Source of the DNA: Amoebidium appalachense
Taxonomy: Eukaryota; Ichthyosporea
NCBI GenBank assembly: GCA_963693365.1
Contig: CAVNZM010000003.1
Coordinates: 15,477,675-15,541,674, forward strand
Length of the DNA stretch: 64,000 nucleotides
Direction of reading: 5' to 3'
The notes under the pieces were generated by a model. The model was not told where the DNA came from. It did not search any database and saw only the letters and a list, made by a program, of their open reading frames with translations. A program made the position numbers and the translations under genes. This document shows, in pieces, positions 32,659-51,686 of this stretch (position 1 is its first letter; each line of letters begins with the position of its first letter).

Positions 32659-33104
32659 TGTTGGAGTGCAGACTTACGCTCACTCCACAATATGTGTATG
32701 TTAGCTTTACAATTGGTTCCGTGTACACAGACACACGCTGACACTCGATCACCACATGCACATCTGCATAGTTGAGGAATGTTGCCAATTGTGTTTTGAC
32801 TGCAAACGATTGGTTCACTGGTCCCAGAGATCTCTAAATGAAAGTAACCAATCCGATTAGCGCCTGGCATCCGGATTACATTCCAGACTGCTGCCCCACG
32901 GGTATATAAACCACGGCTCTGCCAGGTGCAGAAATGGAGTTCAGTCATGGAGTTCAGACATGGAGTTAAGTCATGGAGTGCAGACATGGAGTTCAGACAT
33001 GGAGTTAAGTCATGGAGTTCAGACATGGAGTTAAGTCATGGAGTTCAGTCATGCGCCCAAGCGCGCCACGACGACCCTAGTCACAGCGGACTCTACTTCC
33101 AACA
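32659..33104 (+). repeat. TRIM LTR C (446 bases)
   Basis: The minisatellite of 13-14 base units (ATGGAGTTCAGTC, ATGGAGTTCAGAC, ATGGAGTTAAGTC) is expanded to about nine units. The rest closely resembles LTR A. Confidence 0.85.
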
Positions 33105-33412
33105 GGGTTATGGGCCCAGACACGACACCGCGGCCTCTAACTTCACGTCCCCTACGACGCCTTGAACGGAGGAGCCAGAAACCGACTTCTAGGCTGTACC
33201 CTACACCCGCGAGCGTATTTCCGTGAAGTAGAGACTTTCGCTTCCACAAACTCCATCCGCAGCAGCCTGCGACATCAATGTGAACGTCAAGTATTCCACT
33301 TCATTGGCGGGGCACGCACCACAGTGGAATGCACACCCCGGTCTACCCTGCAAGCAGCCACACTCACTCTCTCTTCTCTAGTGGTGTGTACACTTCTCCA
33401 ATTGGGTAGGGG

Positions 33413-33819
33413 TGTTGGAGTGCAGACTTACGCTCACTCCACAATATGTGTATGTTAGCTTTACAATTGGTTCCGTGTACACAGACACACGCTGACACTC
33501 GATCACCACATGCACATCTGCATAGTTGAGGAATGTTGCCAATTGTGTTTTGACTGCAAACGATTGGTTCACTGGTCCCAGAGATCTCTAAATGAAAGTA
33601 ACCAATCCGATTAGCGCCTGGCATCCGGATTACATTCCAGACTGCTGCCCCACGGGTATATAAGCCACGGCTCTGCCAGGTGCAGAAATGGAGTTCAGTC
33701 ATGGAGTAAAGACATGGAGTTCAGTCATGGAGTTAACACACTGAAAGCAGTAAAAAAACGGGTCAGCGCCCAAGCGCGCCACGACGAGGGCCTAGTCACA
33801 GCGGACTCTACTTCCAACA
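33413..33819 (+). repeat. TRIM LTR D (407 bases)
   Basis: Ends TTCCAACA and is followed by GGGAG and poly-G. Its length equals LTR A and it shares the same minisatellite arrangement (GGAGTAAAGAC) and GACGAGGGCC variant, absent from B and C. Confidence 0.88.
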
Positions 33820-33824
33820 GGGAG

Positions 33825-33927
33825 GGGGGGGGGGGGGGGGGAGGGGGCGGTTTGGGGCAGCAGGGGGTGGGGGTGGGGGGTAAGCGGGGGAGGGAGGGAG
33901 GGGAGAGGGGATCAAGGGGATTTTTTT

Positions 33928-33958
<31 letters not shown>

Positions 33959-34027
33959 GGGGGGGCGACTCGTGAGCGATCTGGGAATGGGCTTTTGGGG
34001 GAGGGGGAGGGCCCAGTGGGAGGGGCA

Positions 34028-34061
<34 letters not shown>

Positions 34062-34186
34062 GTAGCAGTTGCTAAGTCATAGAGGTGAAATAAGGCAATC
34101 CGTGGAGGCCGCGAGAATGCAACTGAGTAAAGGGAGGGAAAAGTTGACAAGAGGTGGCGGTGATGTGTGTGGGTAGGCTCTCCCCG

Positions 34187-34242
<56 letters not shown>

Positions 34243-34582
34243 TATGTGGCAGATCACTTCAGAAGCGGTTCGGGATGCTTTGTGCATGTGGAAAGGGACA
34301 GAAGTGGTGGCCACGATGCTTATGTTTTGTTATGGTTTTTCCTGCTACTTCTTTCCTTTTTTGTTTCACTCTTTCACTTTAAAATTTGGTGGAGGGAGAA
34401 TTCTTGGGAGAACGGCAAGGGGAGGGGAGGGAAGCTTGCCCTGTTATGATGGAGGGCATACAGAAATGTCATCAACAGTTCGAGTCGGTGCGCAGGCACA
34501 ACAGATTTTGCCTGGGCAGTTGTTTGCTATGTCGTATGCAGCACATCTAGCAGACGCTAAGGGAATCAGAGTATTGACAGCC
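33825..34582. other. G-tract-rich intergenic DNA
   Basis: Poly-G tracts at about 33940-33965, 34029-34058 and 34189-34241. No gene was recognised. The section from about 34250 resembles DNA near 30560 in short words only. Confidence 0.5.
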
Positions 34583-35020
34583 CACATACTGTACCACAAT
34601 CACAGCCCCTAAGGCTCTCTTTGCATTGACTAGCAGCTGGCTTGCTTCCGTCAGTCGGGTGACCACCCACAAGCATGCTTGCACACTGTGCACTGACTGT
34701 TTGCTCATCCTGGATGTCGTCGGTCATCAGCCACGGTGGTGGGTCACAGAACATACCAAATGGCCAAAACGTCACCCATAGCAATTGCTGACTCATGATA
34801 TAACCCTTTCCTAACTATACCCCCCTGCTCCCTGCTCCCTTTTCGGCCCCCGGGGCCTTCACCGTTGACTTCGTTTATTTTGTCTGTGTGTCACTTGGAT
34901 GACAATAGAGCCATGAGATTTCAAGTTGATGTTCCCGTTTCCGTATAAAGGAGGAAGACGCATCATGAGGTGGAGAGGGGTGCGAGCGGAGTATGTCCAT
35001 GGCCATGGGCGAGTGTGGGA
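34583..35020 (+). repeat. Dispersed repeat R2, copy 4, with downstream homology
   Basis: ACCACAATCACAGCCCC, GCAGCTGGCTTGC, GTCGGGTGACCACCCA and GTCACCCATAGCAATTGCTGA. Beyond it, CTTCACCGTTGACTT, CGCATCATGAG and CCATGGCCATGGGCG parallel 23100-23345. Confidence 0.7.
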
Positions 35021-35440
35021 GGGTGTTAAGGGCGGGAGGGAGAGAGGGAGGGAGGGAGAGGGAGGGAAGGAGGGAGAGAGAGGGAGTGAGGGAGGGAGGG
35101 GGTGAGGGAGGGAGGGAGGGAGGGTGTTAGGGGCGGGAGGGAGAGAGGGAGGGAGGGAGTGAGTGAGGGAGGGAGGGAGAGAGGGAGGGAGGGAGGGAGT
35201 GAGTGAGTGAGGGAGTGAGGGAGGGTGTTAGGGCCGGGAGGGAAAGTGGGAGGGAGGGAGAGAGGGAGGGAGGGAGGGAGGGAGGGAGGGAGGGAGGGAG
35301 GGAGGGAGGGAGGGAGGGAGGGTGAGGGAGGGGGGAGGGGGGAGGGAGAGGGGAGGGGGGAGGGATAGAGATTGGAGAACGAGGGAGAAAGGGGGAGAAA
35401 GGGAGAGGAGGAGAAGGGAGGACCCCCCTCCCACCCCCCT
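35020..35440 (+). repeat. (GGGA)n minisatellite
   Basis: Tandem GGGAG/GGGAGT/GAGAGG units, with a long pure (GGGA)n stretch at about 35262-35325. Open frames across it are composition artefacts. Confidence 0.9.
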
Positions 35441-35907
35441 TCCCCCCCTCCCCCAACGTCTTGCCTAATATTTGGATTCTGGCGATAAAACTTGGAGTAT
35501 TTATTTTAAAAACAATCCTATCATGAATATCTATGTCGTTCTCTTTTTCAGAATGGGGTAGAGGGTGAAAGGTGGAGGGTTGAAGTATGGAAGCCTAGGG
35601 AGGGAAAATAATGATAAAGGAGAGATTCACTGCGACAATTGAAATGGCAGTGGTGGTGGCAGGTGAATGTGCTTGTGCCCTGCTGGAAGTGGTCTTTTTT
35701 GTTTTGGTGGTGGTTTGTGTGTGTGTGTGTGGGGGTGGTGGGGGGGGGAGGGGGGGGGGAGGGGGAAGGTGTTTGTGGTGGTGGTGGTGGTGGGGGGGGG
35801 GGGGGGGGGGGGGGCTTAATGGCTTTTCTTTCTTTTACTTTTTTGGGGAAGACAAATCAAGAAGATGGGGAGGTGTGCGGGTATGTGTGTGTGTGTGTGG
35901 TGGTGGG

Positions 35908-35945
<38 letters not shown>

Positions 35946-36032
35946 CGGGGTACAAAAATCATTACGTCTATGCGAAGGCTGAGACACCTTGGATTTGATT
36001 GAAATTTACCAGGCTAAGCCGTTGACAGTGGC

Positions 36033-36200
36033 TGCTGTCCCACAATCACAGCCCCTCCTCTGTGCATCACACCAGCTGACTTACTCCCCAAAGATGGGTG
36101 ACCGTCCATACAGATACATTGCCACTGTGGTGGTTGCATTGTTCTATCTGGTGAACACCCCAAAGGTCTTTAAAGGTCACCCCTAAGAAAAGCTGCCGTG
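36033..36200 (+). repeat. Dispersed repeat R2, copy 5
   Basis: TCCCACAATCACAGCCCC, CACCAGCTGACTTACTCC, GGGTGACCGTCCA and TTTAAAGGTCACCCCTAAG, followed by C-rich DNA from about 36220. Poly-G ends at about 35945 upstream. Confidence 0.75.
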
Positions 36201-37103
36201 GGATCGATATCCTATTTAATCCCCCCTCCTTCCCCCAGGCCCCCCGGGCCCTAAACCTCCCCTCCCCTTCCCCCTAGGTCCCCCCCCCCCCTCCCCCCCC
36301 CCCCCCCCCCAAAAAAAAACAAACAAAACAACAACAACAAGCACACACACAGGGCCCTTTCCCCATATATTATTACCTCTGTGACCTGAAAACCAATACA
36401 TCCACCCACCCTCTCCCTACATACATACCTCACTCGTTTGCTGATCAGTTACACCGCTGAACTTGATACCGTCTGCGGTCTAAACCTCCCCCCCCCCCCC
36501 CCCCTTTTCCTCGCTCCCTTCACTAGCACCTCCTACAACATTTAGAACTTGTCTCTTACCTGGACCCCGTGGACTAGTACCAATCAATGGCACATTTTTG
36601 CACATCGCTTTCCCCTTAAGAACCACCTAGCTATATAGACCACCCTCGATATTGATGAATATTCTTGCCACATAATGCCACAAAAAACACCAACATCGTC
36701 ATTCCATTGCTTGTCTCAGTGTAGTCCTTTAACGAATATTCTAAGCTGGTCTAATCTGCTCCTTCGCAATCGGCCCCTTTCCAAAGGCCACCTCGGGTAA
36801 CCAGGGCGGAATAGTTTCGTCATATGATTTGATAAGCTGCAGGCCACGAGGCAAGTAATATTGACATGTGCCCGTGTGGTGAGTACGGAATAAATCAAGT
36901 TCCTCTTGTGCTTCAAAAGTTGGTGTGCCCACTGTCCAACTAATTATTATATAATCGGGGGACAGGACTGAGGCGATAGATAAAACGACAAGGGGGAAGG
37001 GTGGAGAAGGGGAGGAGAGGGGGGGGAGGGGGTGTTGTTGTTGTTGTTGTTGTTGTTGTGGGTATTTGTGTGTGTGTGTGTTGACATATGGGGGGAGGGA
37101 AGG

Positions 37104-37386
37104 GGGGGTTTAAATGCGGAGCACGGAGTACGCATACACGACGAGAAGCATGGTGCAGGACACATGCAAAGGCAAACATATAGGTATGCAACATCAGCCA
37201 TGTGCACAGTATGCGTCATAAGTAGAGCCCATCCTCAGGGAGGACCCAAGTCATCAATTGCGTCTGAGTTTCGACCCCTTAGCCCGCGTATATACGACGC
37301 TCCAACTCAGACAGCAGCATCAACTGAACTTGGGCGGGTCAACCTGTCTTGATCAAAGACGAGCAGGGTTGCTTATGCAAGCAAGG
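37104..37386 (-). repeat. Dispersed repeat R1, longest copy
   Basis: Reads on the minus strand from GCATAAGCAACCCTGCTCG to GCATTTAAA and poly-C (poly-G at 37100-37108 on the plus strand). With the copy at 4229 it defines a unit of about 260-290 bases. Confidence 0.8.
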
Positions 37387-37550
37387 TGAGCAAAACGGTG
37401 AAGATGTGTGTGCAAACTAATGCAGTGCAGAGAATAATGCGAATGTGCCTACAGATGCACGACACAGAGCAACCATGCCCGGTTGCATGGAAGTAAAGCG
37501 GTCTCCACACAGTGGTCTGTCCTGAAAGGACACCTCTGAAAGAAGGCTGG

Positions 37551-37683
37551 GGGGGTTTGAATGCGGAACACGGTACGAAGTACGCATACACGACGAGAAG
37601 CATGGTGCAGGACACATGCAAAGGCAAACATTCAAGTATGCAACATCAGCCATGTGCACAGTATGCGTCATAAGCAGAGCCCA
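37551..37683 (-). repeat. Dispersed repeat R1, 3' fragment
   Basis: Same 3' half on the minus strand, ending CGCATTCAAA plus poly-C (GGGGGGGTTTGAATGCG on the plus strand at about 37549). Confidence 0.8.
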
Positions 37684-38264
37684 GGAAGGGGGGGGGGGGG
37701 AGGGGAAGGCAGCAGTTTGGGGGGAAGGGGACCGGGGGGGGAGGAAGGTGTGTGTGTGTGTGTGTGCGTGCGTGCGCGCACGCGGTGCAGTCCAACAATT
37801 GAAATCATTGCGCCACACAACATGGCTCAGAAAAATGGTCTTTTTTCATACACAAATATTGACAGTCTATCCGATAATCATTTTCATAACCCTGACTAAA
37901 CATGTGCACTTACAGTAAGTAAGCTCTTACAGTATTCATACACATCACATACAGTCATTATAACATGTGCATACACACATTCAAACAGGTTTACTGAAAT
38001 ACTGATGACTACAAACTGCTCCTGACGTTTCACTAAATCTCAAATTGTTAAAAAAAATGTGCGTATGAGTTGGATGAGCATTGCCATGCTATCATGGCTG
38101 TGTGTGCTCGCACACGTGTGAGGGGTTGCCGCAGGTGATAGTTTCGTGTGTGTATTTGGGGTCTTTATGCGTATTTTTCGTGACTAATAGTGCGCCACTA
38201 CCGCTGCTGGGTCAAATCCTCGCTGCTATTCAATACCTCCTCATTAGTATCCCCCCTTGGGGCC

Positions 38265-45597
<7,333 letters not shown>

Positions 45598-46948
45598 TTT
45601 TCTTGTTTGAGTGTGGGTGCGGTGGCGTGTTGTATAGTGGTGATGTCCAGACGATCACGGGAATGCTAGGCCTTTGGTCGTGCACAATGATGCAGCATGG
45701 AGCGCACTGTAAAGAGGGCTAATAGATAGGTTTCGAACTCAAAGCCAAAGGAAGTGTATAGTTGTATCTGTTGGTGCTCTTGTGCTCTTCAATCCAAGTA
45801 GGACTCATTCGGTCCGTTCCCTTTTCGTTTAGGCCTACAACGTGAGTCAACGAAACAAAGCGAAACAAACGGTGGCGAAACTGGGGTTCCGAAATCGGAC
45901 GCCACGCAATACCCATATATGGTTATCTGGGCTGGCTATTAGCCAATCAGAAGCCTGAAGGCGTTTGTTTGTTGTCATGTGGGCCCCTCGCTCATTGGCT
46001 GGGTAATTAGACCACAGATTCCACATTTTTCCACGTCATTCAATGTTTGCCTGCCTGCGCTGGTGAATAAAACGGTTATTGAAATGTACAGAAAAAGGCA
46101 CTGCCAAGGAAAAAATACTCTGTTGTCTGTCCTTATCAAAGGGGGATAATGCTCACGATGCATGGATATATACAGTGGTTTATGTTCATCAAAGGCTCGA
46201 CAAAAAAAATAATTATGTCAACTTTGAAGAAGCCGGCCGGTGTGACAGCCCAATCAAATGAAGGTGAGCAAGTCGATTACAATGTAACCAATCATTAATA
46301 GCTAACGCCAGAAAGAGTGTAAAAGAGTATTTGATGACACAGAGGTTACGGACACGGAAGCAAGAGGTGAAATGCTTCTGGTGCTTAGAAAACTTACCAT
46401 ATGTTATGTGTAAAATATGTATTGTATTAGAGTACTGCAAGAAATCGCTGGGTACGTTTTGTTTGCTCTCAATAAGAGAGTCTTTGGTAGTGGGTACAAA
46501 CTCCCTCTGCAACACATGAAGAAACCCAAACTCCCGCTCATTTAGCCCTCCTCCAGCCCTTGCTCTCTGATCAACATGCACTGAACTAACAAAACAAACA
46601 CGTGCACAACGCTCTCCCTCGTTTCCTGTGCCTCGAATTGGTGATTTGGCTCTAATTTATAAGCACCCACGCTGCTATTGTGAGGTAAGAAGCACACAGC
46701 AATGACTGTAAGACGTGCATGCACTTCACGTCCTACTCTTGACCGGTTTTTCTTGAGCAATCGCCACCTCCTTGGTCTAGCAGGGGCGATGAATAAAAGG
46801 CATTTTGGCAAAAGCGATCCTAGGGTTCTGTGAGGGAAAGACTTAATAGCGACTCGAGTTTTATCTCTTACACACATAAGCATGTCATATGTTTAATTAA
46901 GCATATTCACTGACATAACCTATTATCCTCGTGCAGGTAGTAGTCACG
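45598..46948. promoter_or_regulatory. Divergent intergenic region between FOXK and the cyclophilin gene
   Basis: The two genes point away from each other across 1.35 kb. CCAAT words occur in both directions near the middle (AGCCAATCAGAAG at about 45942 and CTCATTGGCTGGG at about 45990), about 350-400 bases from the FOXK start. A splice-acceptor-like GTGCAG (46932-46937) lies just upstream of the cyclophilin ATG, so a 5' untranslated exon may exist. Open frames inside the region look spurious. Confidence 0.4.
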
Positions 46949-47245
46949 ATGGTCAACCCGCGCGTGTTCTTCGACATAGAGATTGAGGGCCAGAAGCCAA
47001 GGAAGGTCGTCTTTGAGCTCTTTGCAGATGTGGTAAGAAGCACTGCCCTCCGTGTTCTCAGAGAAACATACTCACTCAATCGCCAACCCAAACCCCCGTC
47101 CCCCCCCCCCCCCCCCCCCCCTCCCCCCCTCCCCCCTTTCCCCCTCCTCCCCCTCCCCCCTCCGGAGGTTGGGCTGGTGTCTGCGTGGTGTTGTCGTCAA
47201 GGATGTTCATACTCTGAAACGCATTTCCACCCCCACCATCCACAA

Positions 47246-47333
<88 letters not shown>

Positions 47334-49375
47334 CCACTCTCTACCGCCTGCCCCTTCTACTGTGAGCTGCATCTTTCGATTCATGATTTTGGCCGAGTAG
47401 TCGTAGTTCCTTATTCATAAACCCACAACACCGCACAAAAAAAACCGCACACAACCATAGACCATATGAAGTTGCAATACGTAACAATAGCCTGTAGCGA
47501 TCCTTTGCCGCTAACCTTTCACTCTCTCTCACCAGTCTCTAGTAGCCCCCCCAGTGCTCAAGTTTATTCCCTTGTGGACCTCCCCTCCTGCATCACTTGA
47601 CCTCGTTTTCTTCTTAGCTCCGCATGACCGGCTGAATCCCCCCCCCCCCCCCCCCCCTCCCCCCCCCCCCCACATCCCTGCCACCGCCCCCCCCCACCCC
47701 CCCCCCCCCCCACCCCCCCCCTCCCTTCCCCCCCCCCCAACTCCCCCCTGTCCCTTTCCATCTGTTACACTGCATCACCTTTGGGAGAACAACACCATGC
47801 TTGGCACAAGAAACTTACTGTGTGTACAGGTGCCCAAGACGGCAGAGAATTTCCGTGCGCTATGTACAGGGGAGAAGGGGAAGACCATGGGGGGCAAACC
47901 CCTCCACTACAAGGGTTCAACCTTCCATCGCATCATCCCAAGTACGCTTGGGCGGCTGGGGGGGGGGGGGGGGGGGAGGGGGGAGGGGGAGGGGGAGGTG
48001 GATGGGTGGGGAGGGAGGGAAGGTTGGGGTGGGGAGTGGACAGGGGGGGGGGGGGGGGGGCGACGGTGGGGGGAGGAAGCCTCGGAGAGGGGGGGGGGGG
48101 GGGAGGGGCGGGGATAACGAACAAAGAGATCATGGCACGGATTTGGGAAGAAATGGTTGGGGTGCGGTTTGCTGGATTGGAGGAGGGGAGGAGGCAGTCT
48201 CCAGTGCTTTTGGTCTGGCGTGGGTGGGGTGGGGGGAGGGGGGATGGAGGGGGAAAGGGAGGGCTGGGGGAAGGGAGGGGAAGGGGTTGGTGGGGGGACG
48301 AGGGTGGGTAGGTGGGGGAGGGTGTATGGGTGTGTGTATGGGTGTGTGTATGGGTGTGTGTATGGGTGTGTGTATGGGCGTGTGTATGGGTGTGTGTATG
48401 GGTGTGTGTATGGGTGTGTATGGGTGTGTGTATGGGTGTGTGTATGGGTGTGTGTATGGGTGTGTATGGGTGTGTATGGGTGTGTATGGGTGTGTATGGG
48501 TGTGTGTATGGGTGTGTATGGGTGTGTATGGGTGTGTGTATGGTGTGTATGGGTGTGTGTATGGGTGTGGGGTTTCAAGGGCGGTGGTGGTGGGAAGCTG
48601 GGTGGGTGGGTGGGTAGGGGAGGAAGGGTGGGTGGGTTTGAGGGGGGGGGGGGAGGGGGAGTGTGATGAGGGTAGGGGGTTTTGAAGGGGTGAAAGTGAA
48701 ACAGGCATGCGGTCAGTGGTGTTTGTGGTTTTGTTCTCGAGCATGCCGTATATGGTCATGTGTGGGTTGGAAAGTGGCACTAATAATTAGGGACGCAGGA
48801 GGTGTCCGGTAGTGCAGGCAACAGTCCCTTCTATACGTAATAAATCAATTAATTGCATATGTAATAACTTATTAATTCCATAAATTCCGATTTCAGACCT
48901 CTAAAATCCTAATTATACCATTTTCTGGATTTAGGATTTTTATTTTTATCTTATATCCTGACGGAAGCTTGGAATAAGAGAAGAGAAGAAAGGAGAGAGA
49001 CTTATCTCAATGGCGGGAGAGTTTTTTCGGTTTTGTTGCCCCTTCGTATTTCTGGTTGATGCTACGTGCCCCTCTATCTCACACCCTCTAAGCCTTGTTA
49101 GGCACTCTTCTCGAACCCCCCCCCCCCCTCCCCCCCCCCCCAATTTCCCCTTTCCCCAACCCTATCACCACTCGAAGGCAAGCATCGATTATTTCCCTCT
49201 GACTTTTTTTCCTTCGTTCACCTGTAACACCTCTCCATCTCTTTGTGCTGTGGAACACACTCTAAACTAGCCTTCTTTTCCTTATCCATACACACACACA
49301 CAAACACATACACATACTTTCTCACCCACATACAAAAACACACACATGCAGACATGCGCGCACACGCACGCACAC

Positions 49376-49434
<59 letters not shown>

Positions 49435-49827
49435 CACTTGTCTACTCTCTGCAACTCCCTCCTTGGGTGGTGTGCCGGCACCCTCCAGATTTCATGTGCC
49501 AAGGCGGAGGTCAGTTGCAGCCCCCCTCCCCCCCCCCCCCCCCCCCCCTCCCCTCGTTCGCCCCCTCCCTCCTTATCCCCCCTTCTCCCACCAGCCGTCT
49601 CCCCCCCCCCCCCCCCCCCCCCCCCCCCAACACACACACACACATTGCCCACTGTTCATTCCTGCGTACTGCCTTCCCCTCTCCTTACTTTCAGCCTCCC
49701 TTGTCCCCCTCCCCCCCTCCCCCCCCCCCCCCCCCCTCCCCCCGCGCCACCCCATCCTCACCCCCACGCCTCGCCCTGCCCCCCTTTTTCTGCCCCCTTC
49801 CCCCCCCCCCCCCCCTCCCCTCCCCCT

Positions 49828-49858
<31 letters not shown>

Positions 49859-50804
49859 AAAAGTCATAAGAATTCATGATAGAATTATATATTTTTTCTG
49901 ACTGAATAACACCGCGTTTCATTCACACACCCCCTCCCAACGTTTTCCTCTGATATTTGTGCCTGTGCACGTCTACTTACCTTGTTCTATGAGCACAGGG
50001 ACTAAGCTAGGATAGACAAATAAGACTGAAACAGACTGGAACACACGTGAATACACTATACACTGCAACAGGCTGAAACAGGCTGGCTAGAAAAAATGAC
50101 GGAAGTAGGATAGAAAATACAATATTAGGCCAGACTGGATGGAATATACTAACAAATTGGAATACAATAGAATAGACTAGAACACAAAAGATACATTAGT
50201 AGTAACTGACGGTGTGCATTTGGTCAGATTTCACCAAAGGCAATGGCACGGGGGGGAGTCCATCTATGGTAACAAGTTCAAGGTACAACAACCCCCCCCC
50301 CCCTTCCTCCTCCCCCCTTTCCCTCTTCCCTCGCCTGGAACATTGGCAATATTTTGTCCGTCGTGAATGTGCATTCTGTACCTCCCCCCCCCCCCCCCCC
50401 CCCCCCCTCCCCAGCACCCACCTACTGTCACCTATCCGCATGTCTCTTGCTCATCACCCCCTCTGTTTTCCATCTCCATGGTGGTTGCCCTGTGTGAACT
50501 TCAGGTAGTCATTTTGGAATCACATAGACCACCTGCTCCCCCCTCTCCGCCCTCCCCCCCCCCCCCCCCCCCCCCCTCCCCCACACACACACACATCAAT
50601 AGTGTGTCTGATGCCCATCGTCTAACGCACTGCCACCACTGCATCCCTCCAGTCTTTGTAGTGGAATGTGGCACACAGTATTTGGTATGCATTTGCAGCA
50701 CGGTGCATGGTGTCTGGGTGCCTCTGCAGCTTGTATGCTGCCCACGATCATCTGAATGCTTGCCAAAGCCTAGTTCTTGCCATCCAACCCCTCCATCACC
50801 CCTC

Positions 50805-50849
<45 letters not shown>

Positions 50850-51396
50850 ACATCAATAGTGTGTCTGATGCCCATCGCCTATAGCACTGCCACCACTGCA
50901 TCCCTCCAGTCTTTGTAGTGGAATGGGGCACACAGTATTTGGTATGCATTTGCAGCACGGTGAATGGTGTCTGGGTGCCTCTGCAGCATGTATGCTGCCC
51001 ACGATCATCTGAATGCTTGCCAAAGCCTAGTTCTTGCCATCCAACCCCTCCATCCCCCCTCTCCCCCCTCTCCCCCTCCCCTGAGTTGGAGAGTCGTTTT
51101 TACGTGGGCTCATGTGCCGAAGCTCTGACCCAATTAATGACTTGGGCCCTCCCCGGTGATGGGCTCTGCTTATGACGCATACTATGCGCATTGCTGATGT
51201 TGCACACTTGAATGTTTGCCTTTACATGTGTCCTGCACCTTGCTTCTCATCTTGTTGTGTACTTCGTGCCGTATTTCGCATTCAACCCCCCCCCCCCCCC
51301 CCCCCCCCCTCCCCCATGCACACTCACATATTAACAAATCCCTCCCCCCCCCTCACACACACATACATTACACAACCAAAGATTGACACATGCACA

Positions 51397-51488
<92 letters not shown>

Positions 51489-51637
51489 ATGAGAACTTCA
51501 AGCTCAAGCACACATCGCCGGGGCTTCTCTCTATGGCCAATGCCGGGCCAAACACAAACGGTTCTCAGTTTTTCATCACCACCGCTGTAACCAGGCATTT
51601 GGATGGTGGGTTGGTGCAGGCACATGTACACAGATAT

Positions 51638-51686
<49 letters not shown>

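Larger units (their letters stand above)
31352..33819 (+). mobile_element. Tandem TRIM-like LTR element: four LTRs, three non-coding internals
   Basis: Order: LTR 31352-31758, internal 31759-32060, LTR 32061-32438, internal 32439-32658, LTR 32659-33104, internal 33105-33412, LTR 33413-33819. Each LTR runs TGTTGGAG...TTCCAACA (inverted ends TGTTGGA/TCCAACA). Each internal starts with GGGTTATGGGCCCAG, the complement of the initiator-tRNA-Met anticodon arm, and ends with GGGTAGGGG, a polypurine tract. The block is flanked by GGGAG on both sides (31347-31351 and 33820-33824). No gag or pol is present, so it must depend on enzymes from an autonomous copia-type element. Confidence 0.88.

Noticed and set aside
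46213-46883. Minus-strand frames between FOXK and the cyclophilin gene
   Set aside because: No recognisable domain or continuing splice pattern; they lie in the divergent intergenic region.
48130-48780. Repetitive 10-base array considered as a CRISPR or coding repeat
   Set aside because: GGTGTGTAT units are contiguous without spacers, and the genome is eukaryotic; it is a minisatellite.
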